The translations under genes were made by a program, and so were the position numbers. Under the pieces are notes generated by a model. That model made no database searches and was not told the DNA's origin. It saw only the letters and a program-made list of their open reading frames with translations. Positions 22,401-32,045 of a DNA stretch of 64,000 bases are shown here, piece after piece. This DNA is from Asterias amurensis. Lineage: Eukaryota > Echinodermata > Asteroidea > Forcipulatida > Asteriidae. The stretch is from positions 4,603,001 through 4,667,000 of the forward strand of contig NC_092648.1 in NCBI RefSeq assembly GCF_032118995.1, written 5' to 3'. Numbering within the stretch: position 1 is the first letter of the stretch; every line of letters starts with the position of its first letter.

Positions 22401-23791
22401 TAAAAGGATAGCGACGAGTTCTTAAACTGCCGTTTAAATCCGGCAGGGTCCTGGCTGTGCGATAAAGGCCCGCGCTGAAGTCATTGAGCTCTGTACGTGT
22501 GTTGCATTTTTATGACTGAGACAGATTTCGGATTAAATGCATTCGTGCGCACAGTACTTTTAGTAGGCCTACAATGCATCTAAAAGTATCCCAAAACAAT
22601 TGGTTATAAACAGCTCCAGCTGGTAATTATCAACCGTTTAAACAACCCCATGTGACGCGCTCTCCACCAATAGCAATAGCAAAACTGTCTGAGGTATTTT
22701 ATGAATCTTTTTTATAACTTTTTTGCAACAGCTCCCTTTTGGTTTTGAACACGTTTTCCATCTGTGGACCTGAACCGTGCACCCTATTCTATTGACTGTG
22801 TCCTCTTTTGTTTATATAGATGTTCTCGGTTAGAATGTGTGTACCTAACCTAGCACCACGAAGAAACCTCCATGAAAAATGCTCACACCATGGAGCACCA
22901 AGCTCACACTATAATAAACACTACACTCACTACCGCAACACGGGCATGACAAGTGTAAATATGTACTGACTGACACTACACTTACACTTATACAGTACTT
23001 TAATCTTATACTTTTCTATCTCCATGCTCTATTTTCTAAGCAAGATTATAACACACCTCTTGCTTGTTCTGTATTCTGGTTGGCTGAAACACGGTCACGC
23101 GGGATGAGCTAATATAGGCTAGTGATCGCGCGCGTGGGTTTTGCGGGAATAGTACCAGAGCGGGCACTAGTCTTTGCAAATAGTGCCTGTGGTAACAGCG
23201 CCCTCTCTTGACTTGAACCGTGAACAACAACTACAATACAAAACTCCTTTTCCTGTTCTTATTTGACATTTAAAACCGAGCTGTGTTATAAAACACATAT
23301 TGACTGGCATAATTTGGTAGCTAGTGTACGTCTGTTCTCCCTCGGGCCTGTGACTGTGAGTGTGATGTGAGTGACCAGAACTAAGAAGAGGGGCCTATAT
23401 CCTAAAGAGGTCGCTCTTCTGCCTGGTCACTCAAAGTTCCTCGAGGGAATAACGATACTAGTTACCTCGTTGCCAGTCAATATGTGTTTACTAAATACTA
23501 GACTGTTTAAAGTCTACTACTACTAGCTACCTAGTCATGTCTAGTTTAGTTAGTTAGCTAACTTTGTATGTAAACATGGTAAACACAGATTCAGAAAGCA
23601 GCTGAGTGAGCTAGACAAACCGTGAAAACAACTTAGTTTTAAGCATGCAAAGAGTACCTACTACAGTGTTTTAGTCATCTTACGAACAAAAGAGATTAAT
23701 CAAAAAAGGATACGACCGGGGACGGGGTGCATTTGAGTTCCTTTTGAGTGCCTAGATGTCCACACAACACTTCAATGCGACGACTCGCCAT
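16468..23791 (-). CDS. PHYH: Phytanoyl-CoA 2-hydroxylase, peroxisomal
   Basis: Iron(II)/2-oxoglutarate dioxygenase that 2-hydroxylates phytanoyl-CoA, the first step of peroxisomal alpha-oxidation (family knowledge). Eight coding exons in transcript order: 23714-23791, 22041-22216, 21095-21263, 20616-20697, 19669-19850, 18200-18349, 17165-17299, 16468-16521; all phases agree and total 341 aa, against 338 in human. Exon 1 encodes [14 protein letters not shown], whose R-I-x5-H-L is a type 2 peroxisomal targeting signal. Iron ligands are H178 and D180 ([10 protein letters not shown]) and H267 (PLLIHGSG); R278 (EGFRKA) should bind 2-oxoglutarate; each sits three residues beyond its human counterpart. 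The carboxy end is [14 protein letters not shown]. It diverges from the SLC35 gene. Least certain: the exon 1 donor (GTC-GTATCC) and weak acceptor of exon 2. Confidence 0.95.
16661..16792. repeat. Foldback MITE, GGCCGTGTCCGAAACGGCG family
   Basis: Arms TAGGCCATGTCCGAAACGGC and the complement ending ACACGGCCTTA, extending through GGCTACAGCTACGGCTAGAT on both sides: a nearly perfect ~60-bp stem with a short loop. It is in the last PHYH intron. Related copies at 55509-55654 and a half copy near 58961-58992. Confidence 0.9.
16795..16945 (+). repeat. SINE family 2, fragment
   Basis: Begins in the B-box area (ATTGCAAAGGTCTTGGATTTG) and continues with the family tail (CAGAGCTCAGGAAAGTACTG, GGTTAAACCAAAGTTAATATTC-type sequence). 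Confidence 0.55.
17940..18110 (-). repeat. SINE family 1, reverse fragment
   Basis: Complement of the family 1 body: CGTCCCATCCGAAAGGACAA, then GTGTCATGACTGGGACTCAA and CACACTCTGCTGAT. Lies in a PHYH intron. Confidence 0.55.
18400..18644 (-). mobile_element. LINE ORF2 C-terminal remnant with tail
   Basis: Minus-strand frame contains [18 protein letters not shown] and [12 protein letters not shown], the carboxy-terminal signature (A-x-LWN-LP ... FK-xLKTHLF) of many non-LTR retrotransposon reverse transcriptases. It is followed by the ATT/ATAAT-rich 'tatagcgcatat' tail. Only the last ~80 codons remain. Confidence 0.7.
19014..19211. repeat. MITE with 10-bp target duplication
   Basis: Inverted ends CTCGGCCCCAGCG / CGCTGGGGACGAG. 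Flanked by the direct repeat AACCTTCTAG at 19004-19013 and 19212-19221, a clean candidate target-site duplication. In a PHYH intron. Confidence 0.75.
19268..19428. repeat. Foldback MITE, GGGTGCGTTCG ends
   Basis: Arms GGGTGCGTTCGATTACCTTC ... and complement ending AACGAACGCACCC; GGTCGACCCCGGTGTGTGGCG appears on both sides (shortened). Nearly perfect stem. Confidence 0.85.
19485..19605. repeat. Dispersed 'gggcaaggcc' repeat
   Basis: GGAATTTTATTTGTGAGAGGGCAAGG-type sequence (shortened) with 'gggcaccaaggccaagaccagggc'. Recognisable relatives lie near 17400-17690, 43580-43760, 43820-43960, 48840-49020 and 56220-56310. Confidence 0.5.
19928..20155. repeat. Foldback MITE, GGGCCCAATTTCAT family (diverged)
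   Basis: Left AACTTCATGGCTCTGCTTAC; right CAGAGCCATAAAATTGGGCC. It continues directly into a SINE family 1 tail fragment (to about 20400). Confidence 0.55.
21290..21795 (+). mobile_element. LINE ORF2 3' end, tandem pair
   Basis: Two direct copies of the same LINE terminus inside PHYH intron 2. Copy 1 ends [17 protein letters not shown] then IIRCSALTE-stop (about 21487); copy 2 contains [19 protein letters not shown] and ends in the same way (about 21790). Both finish with GAATGAATGAATG, a typical LINE 3' microsatellite tail. The motif (AGHCxRHxEL...LVLW) marks the C-terminus of CR1/Nimb-like non-LTR elements. Confidence 0.8.
23288..23492. repeat. Foldback MITE near the PHYH promoter
   Basis: Arms ATAAAACACATATTGACTGGCA (shortened) and TGCCAGTCAATATGTGTTTA; second inner pair GAGTGACCAG / CTGGTCACTC. 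It lies in PHYH intron 1, about 220-430 bp downstream of exon 1. Confidence 0.8.
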
Positions 23792-24100
23792 TTTTCCATG
23801 AACATGATCACCACACACACAAGACTATTATTACGTGAACGGCAGAGGGCGCAGTTCCATCAACTTTGTTTTGATCAGCTGGCAGCTGGATGGACCCGTA
23901 CACAAACCGGGCGTACACAACCGGCACGCGGGCACTGACAATGACTGGACACGTAGCCTATCTTTCTGGATGGCTAAACACCATTTTACACTATCGAACC
24001 TCGAATCTACAATTCTTCACGCCTTTCCTACATGTCCTAAGCCCGTGCCCTTTTTAGGGGTAAGTATTTTTTTAGCGAGAGCTGTAAACTTTTGTGTAAG
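23792..24100. promoter_or_regulatory. Shared divergent promoter of PHYH and the SLC35 gene
   Basis: PHYH starts at 23791 and is transcribed leftward. The SLC35 gene runs rightward with its first coding exon at 24801, and a plausible 5' noncoding exon ends near 24059 at GGG-GTAAGT. So the two start sites appear to be within about 300 bp. No TATA box is evident. That the promoter is bidirectional is inference from geometry. Confidence 0.5.
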
Positions 24101-24178
24101 TAATAGCCCCCACTTGGCACTTGTGTGGCCAAGGTCAAGGATTCAGCTATCCTTGGGCCACACAAGTGGGGCTATGTT
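24099..24178. repeat. Short hairpin repeat
   Basis: TAGCCCCCACTTGGCACTTGTG-type left arm (shortened) and CACAAGTGGGGCTA right arm around an inner CCAAGG / CCTTGG pair. Immediately downstream of the putative 5' noncoding exon of the SLC35 gene. Confidence 0.7.
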
Positions 24179-24283
24179 ATGTAAGTAAGTAATAAAACGA
24201 ACAGTGAACACCTCGTAGTTTTGCTTTTTAAGTTTTGTAGGTCATTATTTTACTTTCATTCCACACCGCCTGAGGATAACTTT

Positions 24284-24393
24284 CGGTATGGCGCCACCAC
24301 TTTTTCACTCATTTTTACAGAAAGGGATGTCTCATTGAGGTAAAATTAGAATATTATTTCATATCTAATAAAAAAGTGGTGGCGCCATACGAA
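24284..24393. repeat. Foldback MITE, CCGTATGGCGCCACCAC family
   Basis: TTCGGTATGGCGCCACCACT at left, AGTGGTGGCGCCATACG at right; about 110 bp. In the first intron of the SLC35 gene. A half copy follows at 25110-25205. Confidence 0.85.
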
Positions 24394-24802
24394 CAGACAC
24401 AAACTTTTCCCAACAAGTTTTTTCCTTTTCTTCCAAAAAAGCAAAAGGGGCTGTGGGATGGATGTGGATTCATTAAACATTAAGAATCAAGTTTATGTTC
24501 TTAGAAATTGTGTCATGATTTGCGAAAGTGGTAAAAATAGTGCACTAGTTGTCGAAATTGTACGTGTTGTGACCATTTCGCCCTGATCACAATACTACCT
24601 CGGCCTCATAACGCTTGCCTTTCGACCGTCAAGAGTTATGTTATCGCAACTACAATTACACGAAAGCACGAAGCCAAGTATCGTGTAAAAGTCTAGACCC
24701 TCCACTCTGGTCCCCTCCCCTTTTTTGTGTTGAGAGCTGAAAAGTATATTATCATTCCTTTTAAATTAAAAATGTTTACATTCATTTTTTTGTATTCCAG
24801 AA

Positions 24803-27800
24803 ATGCTTGGCCTCGAGGGTTTCGTGAGCTGGTTTGTGTTTGCAGCGTACATCACACTATTTGTTAATAACAGTAAGTCATAACACTTGGGGGAAAATGG
24901 CTCAGTCTGGGCGGAGAAATGCTGGCTCCTTTTTTTTCACAAATGGCTCCAAAGATTGAGCCAAGACTAGCTCAGTCAAAATTGAGCAAGTGGCTCAATT
25001 ATGAGCCAGTCATGGCTCATTGTGAGCCAATCTTTTGAGCCTTTTGTGAACAGACTGAGCCGTTTTAAAATAACAAAGTCTGTGAAAATGTTGACTCAAT
25101 TGGCATAACTTTCCGTATGGCGCCACCACTTTTTCACTTATTTTTACAAAAAGGGATATCTCATTGAGGTAAATTAGATACTATATTATTTCATATAAAG
25201 GGAAACTTTTCCCTCAATTGGTCATCAAGGTTGCAAGAGAATAAATGAAAGCAAAAACAATCTCATTACACAAATTTGTTTGCTTTCAGATACCTGATAA
25301 AAGGCTTAAACAGGCCTGTTAGTGTTAAAGGCACTGGACACATTTGGTAATGCCTAAACCAGTCTTCTCACTTGGTGTATCACAACATCTGCATAAAATT
25401 ACAAACCTGTGAAAATTTGAACTGGATTGGTTGTCGAAGTCGGGAGAGAATAATGGAAGAAAAAACACCCTTGTCGCACAAGTTGTCTGCTTTAAATGCT
25501 TGAATTCGAGACCTCAGCTGAGGTCTCGAATACATTTCAAATATTTTAGTAAGAAATTACTTCTTTCCCAAAAACTATTTTACCTCGGAGGGAGCAGTTT
25601 CTCAGAATGTTTTATGCTATCAACAGATCTCTCCATTGCTTGTTACCAAGTAGGTTTTGATGCTAACAAATATTTTGAGTAATTACCAATAGTTTCCAGT
25701 GCCTTTAAAAGAGAAGTTCATTGCATAAAACGCAAAGTGCAAAAGCTTCGAATAGGGTTTTGTATATATGATGATCTATGAGGTTTGTGAGACAATTATT
25801 AGCGGAACAAACCTAATAAAACTTCTAGGAGTAATCATGAGAGACATGGATAGAGAGGTTATTTGGCAGGGGAAGGAGGAAGGATTTTCGGAGTAATTCA
25901 TCAGAGGACTGGGAGGACACTTTGTGACATCCAACTATCCTAACTCCAGTACTCGGACTACACCCCCAGACCACGCCCCTAGACCACACCCCCAGACCAC
26001 ACCTCCAATCGCACCCCATAGCTACCTATGCACTGCAATGCGAGAGCATGGTCCATCTTATCCCAACTCAGGACTTTTAGGGAGCGTCTCAAACGTCGGG
26101 CACGTTCCTAGCGCAAAAGAACGTTCCTGCGGGCATATGCCCGCAGGATCGCAACATCATGACATTAGGAACGTTCTAACATGATATTGGACGCGGTCAC
26201 GCATTTGGAACGATCCAAAACATCGCTCTGGCGGTCCAAAGGACCGGTCCAAGTAAAGCGGCGGGGATACTCTTGCGATCCAAAAAGAACGTTCCTACCG
26301 TTCCGACTTTTGAGACGCTCCCTTAGTGGCAGCCCTCCACTCTTCCCTGTCCAGCATTAGGGTCCTCATCTGTCTAGCCCTGTGTCACTGAGGCCACCAT
26401 CCCTTCGCAAAGTGTGAGGGGGCCTAATGAATGTGGCTTGCCTCCGTCCCCTTCTGCCAGCTTTCTGATTTGGCTTCCACAAGATGGTGTGATGGGCTGC
26501 CAGCTCTGGGTGTCAAACGCAGTGGTTTGCCAGACCCATCTTCCTCTCCCTGATCGTAATTGAGCTACAACCTGTTATAGTGCAGTGTGCTTAAAATGTC
26601 CACAGATTTACACTACACTTAAACAGTTTGAAGATACTGATAGTAGAAAGGTTCCCCAGAAAATATTACTTGCTGAGGTGCTGTAGTTTTTGCACTGTTT
26701 TACTCATTTATCAAAAACTAAATCAACTCAGCAACTATTATTTCTATCATTATCTTCAAACGGTGTAAGTTTAAAATGTAAATCTGCGGACATTGTGTTT
26801 TATGTTACAAAAGTACATAAATCCTTTAAAGGCAGAGGACACTATTGGTAATTGTCAAAGATTAGTCTTCACAGTTGGTGTATCTCAACATATGCATACA
26901 ATAACTAACCTGTGAAAATTTGAGCTCAATCGGTCATCGAAGTTGCGAGATAATAATGAAAGAAAAAACACCCTTGTCACACGAAGTTGTGTGCGTTTAG
27001 ATGGTTGGTTTCGAGACCTCAAGTTCTAAATCTGAGGTCTCAAAATTAAATTCGTGGAAAATTACTTCTTTCTCGAAAACTGTGGCACTTCAGAGGGAGC
27101 CGTTTCTCACAATGTTTTATACTATCAACATCTCCCCATTAGTCGTCACCAAGAAAGGTTTTAGGCTAATAATTATTTTGAGTAATTACCAATAGTGTAC
27201 ACTGCCTTTAAGACCCTCTGCACCAAATTGCAATAAAGGTATGATTTGTTGGTTTTCAGATTTGTTGGTGACAGCATCAAAGAACAAGGACAATCAGTAC
27301 AGTTACAGCACCATCTTGGTTGTTATATTGATTGAGTTTTCAAAACTCATCATATCAATTTTACTATGTTTGCGAAGGTAAGTAGTGCTAAGCTTTTAAT
27401 GCTTTTCAAAAATAATTAGATTATTGCAGTACCTGCTGCTAAAATATAGGGATTTGAACAGCCTCTAGCTACCGGGCTATCTCGGTATTCTAGTTGGTAT
27501 GACACTGCTCTAGAATTGCAAAGGTCGTGGGTTTGAATCCCACCCGAATATGCCTTTGATTTGTTCACAGAACTCTGGGAAGAGTATACAGTGCTAACAC
27601 TGTTAATCAAAGGTATTGGCTATTACTGTTATCAATCAGTTGAAAAACACAACACACTTGTCTGGTCAATATTTTAGTGGTCCAACTCTAAAAACACTTG
27701 CCTCGGACCAGCAGTCTCGTGTTTATTTCTACCCCTATAATAATATTAATTATAGAGCGCATTTCACAATAACCGTATCAATGCGCTTTACATTAGTGCC

Positions 27801-30183
27801 CTGGTCATAGGGCCAATAACATCTTTTAAAAAGAATGTTTCTCAGCTCCCTTGGGAGTATACAACCTGGGCAACAGTTTATATCACTCCAAAGGTTTTTC
27901 ATTCACAATATCAACCTCTACCCTTGCAGGTACCCATTTATACCCCTGGGTGAAGAGAAGCAATTATAGTAAAGCGTCTTGCTCAAGGACACAAGTGTCA
28001 CGACCGGGATTCGAACCCACACTCTGGTGACTTAGCACCAGATCTTTAATTCAATGCTCTTAACCACTCGGCCATGACACTCTACGAGCCATTTCAGAGA
28101 ATCTTAACTATCGTTGTGATCTCTTTCTCTACATGTATTTCTTGCAGCCAATCAGTTACAGCCTTGTTTCAAGATTTCACATCCAACAGAAAAGGTTAGT
28201 TGCTATCTTTTATTCGATTTCCTAACTGACGGAATACGCCCCCTTATACTGTTATCATGCTGCCATAAGTTTTGTCATGTACCCTTTTGTGTGTGATAAG
28301 AACAATAAATACTAATTCACATTAATTTTTAAACAAACCTCCCTTTTGTCACATTGGGCAACCTCGGTAGTCAAGTTGGTAAGACACTGTTCTAGAATTG
28401 CAAGGGTCGTGGGTTCAAATCCCACCCGAGTAAAATGCCTGTGATATTAGTATACAGTGCTAACACACATCGGTGTATGGGTAAAAAAACAAAATTAATA
28501 TTCTTTATCCCCAATGCAAATTTAACATCTCCTATATTATGGAGAAATGTTGGTTATAACCAGTTTTTAATTTCATTGATTGTTTTTTGTTTATTCCAGC
28601 CTTTTTGTACTACATGATACCAGCGGGACTGTACTGCATTTGTAACAACCTGGTGTTTTTCAACCTGGGGCGTTATGATATGACTACCTACACAGTCCTT
28701 ATGCAGTTTGGTATAGTCACCACAGGGCTCACTTACCAGGTAATTTTGTTCCATTACTCCACGTAATTTTTGAGAAGCAAAGGCTTTTCAATTGGCGTGT
28801 CATGGCCTAGCGGTTAAGAGCACCGTATTCAAACTTTGTTGTTTCTGATCAGCATAGTGTGGGTTCGAGTCCCAGTCGTGACACCTGTGTTTTAAGGCAA
28901 GGCACTTAACCATAATGCTTTGTCCTTCGGATGGGTCGTAAAGCCAATGGTCCTGTGTGTTGTGTAGCGCACTTAATAGAACCCAGTGCACTTACCGAAA
29001 AGAGTAGGGGTTTGCCCTGGTGTTCCTGGTTTGATTGGCAGCATATTGTGCCACAGCGGCTTGTAAACCACTACATTGTCTTATATGATAGGTCTCATAA
29101 TTCAAGCGTAGTCCCACATACCTTGCAGGAAAATACTCTTTGTTAAAGCGCCTTGCTCGTTACAAAATAAGTTTTTATGCTAACAACTTTTTTTTTTTAG
29201 TAATAACCAATAGTGTCCAGTGCCTTTAATAACTACATCATTTAAAGGCAGTGGACACTATTGGTAATTACTCAAAATAATGTTAGCATAAAAGAATGTG
29301 TTAGCATAAAACAATACTTGGTTACTAGTAATGGGGAGCTGTTGATAGTATAAAACATTGTGAGAAACGGCTCCCTCTGAAGGAACGTAGTTTTCGAGAA
29401 AGAAGTAATTTTCCATGAATTTGATTTCGGCGACCAATTGAGCTCAAATTTCCACAGGTTTGTTATTTTTTGTGTATATGTTGAGATACACCAAGTGAGA
29501 AGACTGGTCTTTGAAAATTACCAATAGTGTCCAGTGTCTTTAATCAAACCTTTCTTCTTGATACACAGTGCATATTTCAGAGACAACTCAGTTGTGTGCA
29601 ATGGATGTCCCTCGTCATCTTGACCTTTGGCTGTATCATGGCACACTTGAACAGTGTTGACCAACAAGAGATCATAGTCAACTCAAGCATCCTCTTTGTC
29701 TTGATCCAGTTATTGTGTTCTTCCTTCGCTGGCGTCTACAGCGAGTTCCTGCTGAAAAACTTCAGCATTGGGTTGAGTTTCTGGCAGCAGAACATAGCCA
29801 TGTACACAGATTCTTGTATCTTCGGAGTTGTGTCGCTTGCGTTTACTCGGACCTTAAACAACGACTTGTTCAGTCCTCAGAGTATCCGTTCATTGTCAAG
29901 GCCACTGGTTATTGCCCTGATTTGTAATAATGTAGCGGCAGGGCTGGTGACGAGTTTATTCCTGACCAAATTGAATTCCATCTTGAAGAAGTTCGCCGTG
30001 GCAATTGAGATGATCATTCTTGCCTTGATAGGTCATTTGTTTATGGGGCAGACAGTAAACTTAACAATGGCTGCAGCTGTTTTCTTAGTCTCATTTGCCA
30101 TCGTTTTGTATTCACTTTATCCGCTCAAGAAAATCGAACCTCAAATCGAACTGACAGAACTTAAGGTAAATGGTAATCACTAG
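24803..30183 (+). CDS. Senju-like SLC35 nucleotide-sugar transporter
   Basis: Multi-pass Golgi transporter exchanging nucleotide sugar for nucleotide monophosphate; closest family I recognise is the Drosophila UDP-galactose transporter senju (SLC35A group). Five coding exons: 24803-24872, 27260-27377, 28148-28194, 28600-28739, 29569-30183; phases agree, 329 aa. Start: first ATG of the exon at 24801, matching the family's short N-terminus (FVSWFVFAAYITLFVNN). Supporting motifs are LLVTASKNKDNQYSYSTI, YYMIPAGLYCICNNLVFFNL, RYDMTTYTVLMQFGIVTTGL, FAGVYSEFLLKN, and a last exon with TSLFLTKLNSILKKFAVAIE, equivalent to the senju T-S-FL-x3-NSILK-FA signature. About nine to ten hydrophobic segments; the C-tail (LKKIEPQIELTELKVNGNH) is cytosolic and shorter than in the fly. 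Substrate is not provable from sequence. Confidence 0.9.
24893..25075. repeat. Foldback MITE, 'ggctcagtctg' ends
   Basis: Left ATGGCTCAGTCTGGGCGG and CACAAATGGCTC; right TTGAGCCTTTTGTGAACAGA plus CTGAGCC. Rich in repeated GAGCCA/TGGCTC words. In an SLC35 intron. Confidence 0.7.
25325..25708. repeat. TTAA MITE, full length
   Basis: TTAAAGGCACTGGACACAT to TTTCCAGTGCCTTTAA, with the GAGACCTCAGCTGAGGTCTC central palindrome. Confidence 0.85.
26080..26322. repeat. TIR element, GGGAGCGTCTCAAA ends, TTA duplication
   Basis: 243 bp. Left GGGAGCGTCTCAAACGTCGG; right CCGACTTTTGAGACGCTCCC. Flanked by TTA on both sides. The interior has repeated AACGTTCCT words and a GCGGGCATATGCCCGC palindrome. Nonautonomous. 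Confidence 0.85.
26826..27212. repeat. TTAA MITE, full length
   Basis: TTAAAGGCAGAGGACACTA to AGTGTACACTGCCTTTAA. Ends 48 bp before the second coding exon of the SLC35 gene. Confidence 0.85.
27470..27615 (+). repeat. SINE family 2 (tRNA-derived)
   Basis: TCTAGTTGGTATGACACTGC (A-box region), GGTCGTGGGTTTGAATCCCA (B box), then GCTCTGGGAAGAGTA-type tail on this strand. Family 2 differs from family 1 in both head and tail. Confidence 0.7.
27735..28085 (-). repeat. SINE family 1 relative, reverse, with 'tatagagcgc' tail
   Basis: Reading right to left: tRNA-like head at GTGTCATGGCCGAGTGGTTA, B box GGGTTCGAATCCC, then a body ending at ATTATTATAGGGG-type tail near 27740 with GAGCGCATTTCACAA. Same architecture at 31680-32045. 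Confidence 0.7.
28357..28530 (+). repeat. SINE family 2
   Basis: TAGTCAAGTTGGTAAGACAC, GGTCGTGGGTTCAAATCCCA, CCCGAGTAAAATGCC, ending near TATTCTTTATCCCCAATGC. In the SLC35 intron before exon 4. Confidence 0.75.
28794..29100 (+). repeat. SINE family 1
   Basis: TGGCCTAGCGGTTAAGAGCA (A box) and GTGGGTTCGAGTCCC (B box), then GACACTTAACC-type, GGATGGGTCGTAAAGCC and TTGGCAGCATATTGTGCC body words. Confidence 0.8.
29242..29544. repeat. TTAA MITE abutting an exon
   Basis: TTAAAGGCAGTGGACACTA to AGTGTCCAGTGTCTTTAA. It ends only 24 bp before the last exon of the SLC35 gene (29569), so the branch site of that intron may lie within or at the edge of the element. A right-end fragment of the same family precedes it at 29155-29230. 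Confidence 0.85.
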
Positions 30184-30450
30184 AAAGTTTTCCTTCTGAA
30201 ATACAACTGAAATACAAACATATTTCTTAAAGTAACATTTCTCACCTTTTCATGCAATAATAGCACGGTGCATATATTTTTTTTTAAAGTCTTTCTGTTA
30301 AATTTTGTTAAGTGACATATCATTTAGCTCAGATAGAGTATTCAATTTTGTGGGTGTTTGTTTGTTAGGGTGTTTGTTTGGTGTTGTTTTTTGTATTACA
30401 GATTTAAACTAGAAATCCTTTTAGATATCTAGTTTAGAACTTTGTTTCTG

Positions 30451-31029
30451 TATAGACCGATCCGACACGCACTGGGCGCACAAGTGATGAGCACCGTGAC
30501 GCCATTGCTGAGGTGTACATGTGCCTAGTTTTGTGCACAAAGACATGAGGAAATCATGTTTCTTTTCACTCTTTATGGAAATTAAATGTTTTTTCTCAAT
30601 AACACAATTTCCTTAACAGGACATCATGATATACCACTGTAGATCACTGACCACAAATATTTGCAACAAATTAGAAGCCGGATCATCTTGAAAAAGGCGC
30701 TTGTCTTAGGCGAGTTAGGGGTCAAAGACGCGGAAACTGCATAATAGTGGCTAAAATGCATTACATCGGCAAGGTATTTTGTCAGAATTTCAGTATTTTA
30801 CTTTCTGCTTAATTTTAACAATTTATCAAGAATGTTGTACAATGTTATATGAAGCTGCCACATTAAGGAAATTTCATAGATTGTCGAGGAAGACATTCAA
30901 TTCCCATAAAAAGTGAAAAGGAAAACGATTTTTCATGTCTTTGTGCACAAAACGAGGCACAAAGACACCCCAGCAGTGGCGCGCAGCGCATGGCGGCGCC
31001 CAGCAGTTGCGCGCCTGGATCGGTCTATA
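30451..31029. repeat. TIR element, TATAGACCGATCC ends
   Basis: 579 bp, TATAGACCGATCCGACACG to GCGCCTGGATCGGTCTATA. A second internal inverted pair (TTTTGTGCACAAAGACATGA / TCATGTCTTTGTGCACAAAA). No protein remnant. Confidence 0.85.
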
Positions 31030-31423
31030 AAAATAAATATGGTGGATGAGCTAGTTTTCACTCTAGGTTTTTTTCTGTGGGGAGGGGGTTCTTTTTGAAG
31101 TGAGGTTTCGAATTTCTAGTTATTTAGCTTTATGCTCGGTCAAATTAGGTCGTACATGAGAATTTCGGGCTTTACAGGGAATTTGTATGTAGCAACATCT
31201 CATAATTCACTCAGGCAAAACTTTTTTAATATTTGGTGCTAAAATTGTTGTAGTTTAACTTTTTAACACACTATTTTATCAATCAAGAAATTGTGTCACA
31301 GAAACTGAATTTATTTATGATTCTATCTTATTTGCATCAACCTTGTGTGTTAAATTGGTATGTTTTTTGTATTTTTCATTTGTATTTGTAGCTTATGAAC
31401 TTTTTCAAAGGGCGTACTATTAC

Positions 31424-31680
31424 TATTGTGGCCAAGCAGATAACAGCACTGGACTCAAGCCCTGGTGTTTCTGTTCAGCAGAGTGTGGGTTCGAGTCCCA
31501 GTCGTGACACTTGTGTCATTTAGCAAGACACTTAACCATTTGGCGTCCTTGTAAAAGAATCCAGTGCACTTATCGTAAAGAAAAGGGGTTCGCCCCAGTG
31601 TTCCTGGTTAGATTTGCAGCATATTGCACCTTGTAAACCAGTACATGGTGCTATAAAGGAAGGTCTTTCTTGTTCTTCAA
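31424..31680 (+). repeat. SINE family 1
   Basis: TGGCCAAGCAGATAACAGCA, GTGGGTTCGAGTCCC, then the family body to TACATGGTGCTATAAAGG. Confidence 0.75.
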
Positions 31681-32045
31681 TAAGTAATAATATTAATTGA
31701 CTGTTTTTATATAGCACTTTCACGCCCGAGGGGTGTCTTAAAGCGCTTCCGAAATAATTATTACCCCTGGTCACTAGGCCTTAAATCATTCCTTAAACCA
31801 TCTCAGCTCCCAGGGAAGTATACAGCCTGTGTGCAATATATGCGCTACTCGGCTAAACCAATCACAAGAACCATCTCTGCCCTCACAGGTACCCATTTAC
31901 CCCTGGGTGGAGAGAAGCAATTATAGTTTAGTGTCTTGCTCAGGGACACAAGTGTCACAAACGGGATTCGAACCCACACTATGCTGAGCAGAAGCATCAG
32001 AGCTTGAGCTTGGTGCTCTTATCCACTCGGCCACAACACCCCACA
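31680..32045 (-). repeat. SINE family 1 relative, reverse
   Basis: B box GGATTCGAACCC on the reverse, head GTGGATAAGAGCACC-type near 32015-32040, and a 'tatatagcactttc' tail near 31710. Tail-to-tail with the plus-strand copy just upstream. Confidence 0.65.
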
